Assembly: GCA_016201425.1 (NCBI GenBank)
Contig: JACQCW010000073.1
Span: 1-7,754 of the forward strand
Origin: Candidatus Vogelbacteria bacterium
GTDB lineage: Bacteria > Patescibacteria > Paceibacteria > UBA9973 > UBA12445
Length of the DNA: 7,754 bases
Reading direction: 5' to 3'
Under the pieces are notes generated by a model. That model was not told where the DNA came from and did no database searches. It worked only from the letters and a program-made list of their open reading frames with translations. The translations under genes and the position numbers were made by a program. This document shows, one piece after another, positions 6,167 to 7,754 of this stretch. Position 1 is the stretch's first letter; the number at the start of each line of letters is the position of its first letter.

Positions 6167-6340
6167 ATGGAAGGCAACATCGTGTACGTGGCGTTCTTGG
6201 GTGGGCATGTTGGATACTTTGCCACGGTAGGTGAAATTCCCATCGGGTGGAAGTATTGCGCGCAGACCAGAGACATCACCGACGTGATGCGTTCAATGGG
6301 GCTCTCGAAGGCCGAGGCCCTCAAAGTGATGAACCGATAA
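6167..6340 (+). CDS. Small hypothetical protein, 57 aa
   Basis: This ATG frame is short but well supported. GGAGGT (6155-6160) lies 6 nt upstream, the stop TAA is at 6338-6340, and a strong terminator begins 6 nt later. It starts 30 nt after the ATPase stop with no promoter between, so the two genes are probably co-transcribed. The N-terminal half is hydrophobic and glycine-rich (NIVYVAFLGGHVGYFATVG, 4-22), more like beta strands than a membrane helix. The C-terminal half (33-57) reads as two short helices with a turn, containing TDVMRSMGLSKAEALKVM, reminiscent of a helix-turn-helix or UBA-like hairpin but not diagnostic. A partner or regulator of the ATPase is a fair guess from position only. 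Confidence 0.72.
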   Translation: MEGNIVYVAFLGGHVGYFATVGEIPIGWKYCAQTRDITDVMRSMGLSKAEALKVMNR

Positions 6341-6346
6341 AAATTC

Positions 6347-6377
6347 CCCCCTATGACTTAGGTCGTAGGGGGTTTTT
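6347..6377 (+). terminator. Intrinsic terminator of the ATPase operon
   Basis: An 11-bp stem (6347-6357 with 6362-6372, one GU pair) closes the loop TTAG and is followed by TTTTTC. It ends 12 nt before the terminator of the converging minus-strand gene. Confidence 0.92.
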
Positions 6378-6388
6378 CTATTTTCTGC

Positions 6389-6417
6389 AAAAACCATGAG
6401 GTTGAACCTCATGGTTT
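6389..6417 (-). terminator. Terminator of the 118-aa minus-strand gene
   Basis: An inverted repeat with 13-bp arms, 6391-6403 and 6405-6417, has a single base at its centre. Read on the minus strand, the stem runs into TTTTT then GC. No T run follows on the plus side. It lies 9 nt past the stop codon of the minus-strand gene. The T tract is short but the stem is very stable. Confidence 0.75.
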
Positions 6418-6426
6418 GGTGACGTT

Positions 6427-6783
6427 CTATTTAGAAGGAATTGGGTAGACAAACCAAGTATCTTCGCCAGTCTTTAAGTAGATGCACTGTTCGTTAATAT
6501 CGAAAGCAATCTGGGCAAGGAATCTGGCCAAATGAGGAATTCGATGCTTACCCAAGAAGTAGACCTCATACTCTTTGTGCTCTCCATAATAATCTTTACC
6601 ATTTTCATCTTTCCAATGGCCAAAAATATTTCCACTAGTGACTGTGTACCCGCCAAACTTTTCGAGCAAAAATCTATCAATCTTTTCATCGATTCTTATC
6701 CCGTTACCATCCAAACCTTTGAGCTTTAGCGAGGGGAGTAAGAATACTGCTGGCCTGCCGCTGTTCACTAGCCGATATTTCAT
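6427..6783 (-). CDS. Hypothetical protein, 118 aa
   Basis: The gene is on the minus strand, between its own promoter-like element and terminator. The start ATG (6781-6783) is preceded by GAGAGG 5 nt upstream, a modest ribosome site that partly lies in a hairpin. The protein is a compact soluble domain. After a short N-terminal strand, RFLLEKFGGYTVTSGNIFGHW (37-57) is followed by D-x-x-G turns, a beta strand EYEVYFLG, a helix around PHLARFLAQIAFDIN, and the end QCIYLKTGEDTWFVYP. The string FGGyT-G-x-W-d-G with a late 'Q..IYLK..G' resembles small unknown-function domains of the DUF3574 shape. That is a resemblance from memory and not a match. It is the only leftward gene in the right half of the window. 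Confidence 0.75.
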   Translation of the reverse strand: MKYRLVNSGRPAVFLLPSLKLKGLDGNGIRIDEKIDRFLLEKFGGYTVTSGNIFGHWKDENGKDYYGEHKEYEVYFLGKHRIPHLARFLAQIAFDINEQCIYLKTGEDTWFVYPIPSK

Positions 6784-6839
6784 ATCTGCCTCTCCCGATA
6801 TTGAATCGGGACCCTCCTCCGATGTGCTTCGGAGGGGAC
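6784..6839 (-). promoter_or_regulatory. Two-hairpin leader ahead of the 118-aa gene
   Basis: In the transcript of the minus-strand gene, a first hairpin (7 perfect bp, 6816-6822 with 6829-6835, extendable to 9 bp) is followed by a second (TCCCGAT 6793-6799 with ATCGGGA 6805-6811, loop of 5). In RNA order, the 3' arm of the second hairpin ends in GGGA, just next to the GAGAGG ribosome site. The CCUCC stretch of the first hairpin could alternatively pair with these purines. The layout suits translational control. No T tract follows on the minus strand, so these are not terminators for that gene. Confidence 0.45.
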
Positions 6840-6869
6840 TTTCTTTTCAAAGATCTAAATTAGCTCCAT

Positions 6870-6898
6870 ACCTTAGCAAATCTATCCTTATTTAGCAA
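6870..6898 (-). promoter_or_regulatory. Probable promoter of the 118-aa gene
   Basis: On the minus strand, TTGCTA (6893-6898) is followed after 17 nt by TAAGGT (6870-6875), about 87 nt before the start codon. It mirrors the element before the GNAT gene at 655-682: both read TTGCTAA, a spacer, then TTGCTAAGGT. The leader contains the two hairpins described separately. Confidence 0.45.
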
Positions 6899-6935
6899 GT
6901 CTTTTTATGCATTTGATTAATATGGTAAAAATAGC

Positions 6936-6964
6936 TTGACAAAACCAACGATTAATGCTAGTTT
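6936..6964 (+). promoter_or_regulatory. Promoter of the coiled-coil gene (TTGACA-N17-TAGTTT)
   Basis: TTGACA (6936-6941), a 17-nt spacer ending in TGC, then TAGTTT (6959-6964). TGC gives an extended -10 (TGn). It is divergent from the 118-aa gene promoter 38 nt away. Transcription should begin near 6971, leaving a leader of about 145 nt. Confidence 0.68.
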
Positions 6965-7001
6965 ACCAGCAAATAGCAAGAACGTTGACAGACCAATATT
7001 G

Positions 7002-7016
7002 CACGTGAATAACGTG
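7002..7016 (+). repeat. Small inverted repeat CACGT-N5-ACGTG
   Basis: Perfect 5-bp arms lie about 30 nt downstream of the predicted transcription start, in the leader of the coiled-coil gene. This could be an operator half-site pair or a minor hairpin. A related string CACATG followed by AATAAC is present in the leader of the ATPase gene (5316-5328). Short enough to be chance. Confidence 0.3.
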
Positions 7017-7019
7017 TAT

Positions 7020-7070
7020 AAAAGTTTAGAAAGGAGTAAAGGTTACTCTAACTTTTCGGTTTTTCTTTTT
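7020..7070 (+). promoter_or_regulatory. Attenuator-like hairpin in the leader of the coiled-coil gene
   Basis: Outer stem: 7020-7029 pairs with 7048-7056 (9 bp with one bulged T at 7027). Inner stem: AGTAA (7035-7039) with TTACT (7043-7047) around a 3-nt loop. It is followed by CGG and then TTTTTCTTTTT (7060-7070), so it has the form of an intrinsic terminator placed 45 nt before the start codon. It also encloses an AAAGGAG (7030-7036) that has no start codon after it. Such placement suggests conditional read-through or a short leader RNA of about 100 nt. Confidence 0.5.
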
Positions 7071-7114
7071 CTGGAAACACTAACGGTAACATCTCAAATA
7101 AAGGAGAGATGAAC

Positions 7115-7754
7115 ATGGCGACTGGTATGGACCTCTTGACTCAGATTGATAACATGGATAAGCAAGCGATGCGTGTTGTCGAACAAAACACGAGCCGTTC
7201 TGACGTTAACGCTGTTCAGGCACAGTATGCAGCAGTGCAAGCAGAACTCAAGGAAGCCCTGAAGATCAGGGATCAGACTGCGCGTGAGACGAAGGTTGCG
7301 GTACTTCAGGCGACGCTTAAGTCCATTCGGGACGAGGCGCCCAAGGAGCAGCGTGACCTCGCCGTGGCGGTTTGTGGTATCAACGATATCGCAAGCAAGC
7401 TCGACGCGTCGTACGATAACCTGCAGAAGCCTAACGCCGAAGAGGTTCGTTTGGTTGAGGCAGCGACGGATCGTCTCGCTAAGGCAAACACCGATCTTGA
7501 GACGCTCATTGCCAAGACTTTTGTTTGGAACAAGGCTGGTAAGATTGCCGACGCTAAGTTGGAGATCACTAAGTCCGAGCAGGGCATCAAGGATGCCAAG
7601 CTTGAGGCTGGTCAGAAGATGCGCAAGCGTCTGATGGAGGCCGACTTCGAGAGTTCGACTCAGCAGTTGAACCTCATGGTTGACCGGGCTATCGCTTCGA
7701 TTGAGGCACGCCGCAAGGACGTACTTATTCAGATTGATATCATCGGTAAGAAGA
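7115..7754 (+). CDS. Coiled-coil protein, partial (runs off right edge)
   Basis: 213 codons are open to the window end with no stop. The chosen ATG lies 8 nt after AAAGGAGA. An in-frame ATG two codons earlier sits only 2 nt from that ribosome site and is less likely. The protein is almost entirely helical and highly charged, full of A, K, E, D, Q and R, with few prolines, one cysteine and no signal peptide or membrane segment. Heptad-like runs are visible in VNAVQAQYAAVQAELKEAL (31-49), in LVEAATDRLAKANTDLETLI (112-131) and from about residue 140 to the edge, so long coiled coils are expected. Codons are richer in G and C (AAG, GAG, GCC, CTC) than in the neighbouring AT-rich genes, which may reflect high expression or a different origin. 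Folds of the PspA, TelA or tail-fibre kind are possible, but I do not recognise it. Confidence 0.82.
   Translation, partial: MATGMDLLTQIDNMDKQAMRVVEQNTSRSDVNAVQAQYAAVQAELKEALKIRDQTARETKVAVLQATLKSIRDEAPKEQRDLAVAVCGINDIASKLDASYDNLQKPNAEEVRLVEAATDRLAKANTDLETLIAKTFVWNKAGKIADAKLEITKSEQGIKDAKLEAGQKMRKRLMEADFESSTQQLNLMVDRAIASIEARRKDVLIQIDIIGKK

Noticed and set aside
5738..6208. Long minus-strand open frame opposite the ATPase
   Set aside because: It overlaps a well-supported gene with Walker motifs, and has no ribosome site or family motif of its own.
6985..7022. Second TTGACA (6985-6990) with TATAAA (7017-7022) as another promoter
   Set aside because: The spacer is 26 nt, too long, and nothing at 16-18 nt resembles a -10 box.
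7005..7112. A 35-codon GTG frame in the leader of the coiled-coil gene, whose TGA overlaps the first ATG
   Set aside because: No ribosome site precedes it, it runs through the hairpin and T-rich stretch, and the peptide has no recognisable character. A leader peptide is possible but unsupported.
1..7754. CRISPR array, insertion sequence or integrase
   Set aside because: No regularly spaced repeats, and no transposase or recombinase motifs in any convincing frame.

Overview
The window looks like a piece of a compact bacterial chromosome, most probably from the Patescibacteria / Candidate Phyla Radiation. That placement is an inference. It rests on short genes, small intergenic gaps, a UvrC that appears to end without its usual C-terminal helix-hairpin-helix region, and several short genes I cannot place in a family. 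UGA is used as a stop, so this is not a UGA-recoded lineage.

Left part (1-1902), housekeeping. The 3' end of a probable uvrC gene runs in from the left edge. It converges on a GNAT acetyltransferase gene on the minus strand, whose terminator hairpin overlaps its own stop codon. A short intergenic region separates that gene from a divergent ddl (D-alanine--D-alanine ligase), and carries a promoter-like element for each side. After ddl comes a broken copy of the 5' part of a tRNA-Ala, interrupted by a 29-bp imperfect hairpin, and then the intact tRNA-Ala(UGC).

Middle (1911-4367), metal import. Three tightly packed genes encode a zinc/manganese-type ABC transporter: substrate-binding protein, ATPase with a natural C-terminal run of five histidines, and ABC-3 family permease. 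The first starts 8 nt after the tRNA. None of the three has a Shine-Dalgarno sequence, unlike nearly every other gene here.

Right part (4376-7754), mostly unrecognised genes. On the plus strand: a 127-aa protein, a 78-aa Cys4 zinc-ribbon-like protein, a 263-aa soluble ABC-type ATPase followed by a 57-aa protein, and a long coiled-coil protein that runs off the right edge. On the minus strand: a 118-aa protein. Most are single-gene units with a strong Shine-Dalgarno and a compact intrinsic terminator. Three plus-strand units share the promoter pattern TTGACA-N17-TAGTYT. The two minus-strand genes of the window share another, TTGCTA-N16/17-TAAGGT. The coiled-coil gene has a long leader with a terminator-like hairpin, and the 118-aa gene has two tandem hairpins ahead of its start. 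This block is the best candidate for something undescribed. The sequence alone supports a shared promoter style and an ATPase plus small-protein pair; it does not establish a function.
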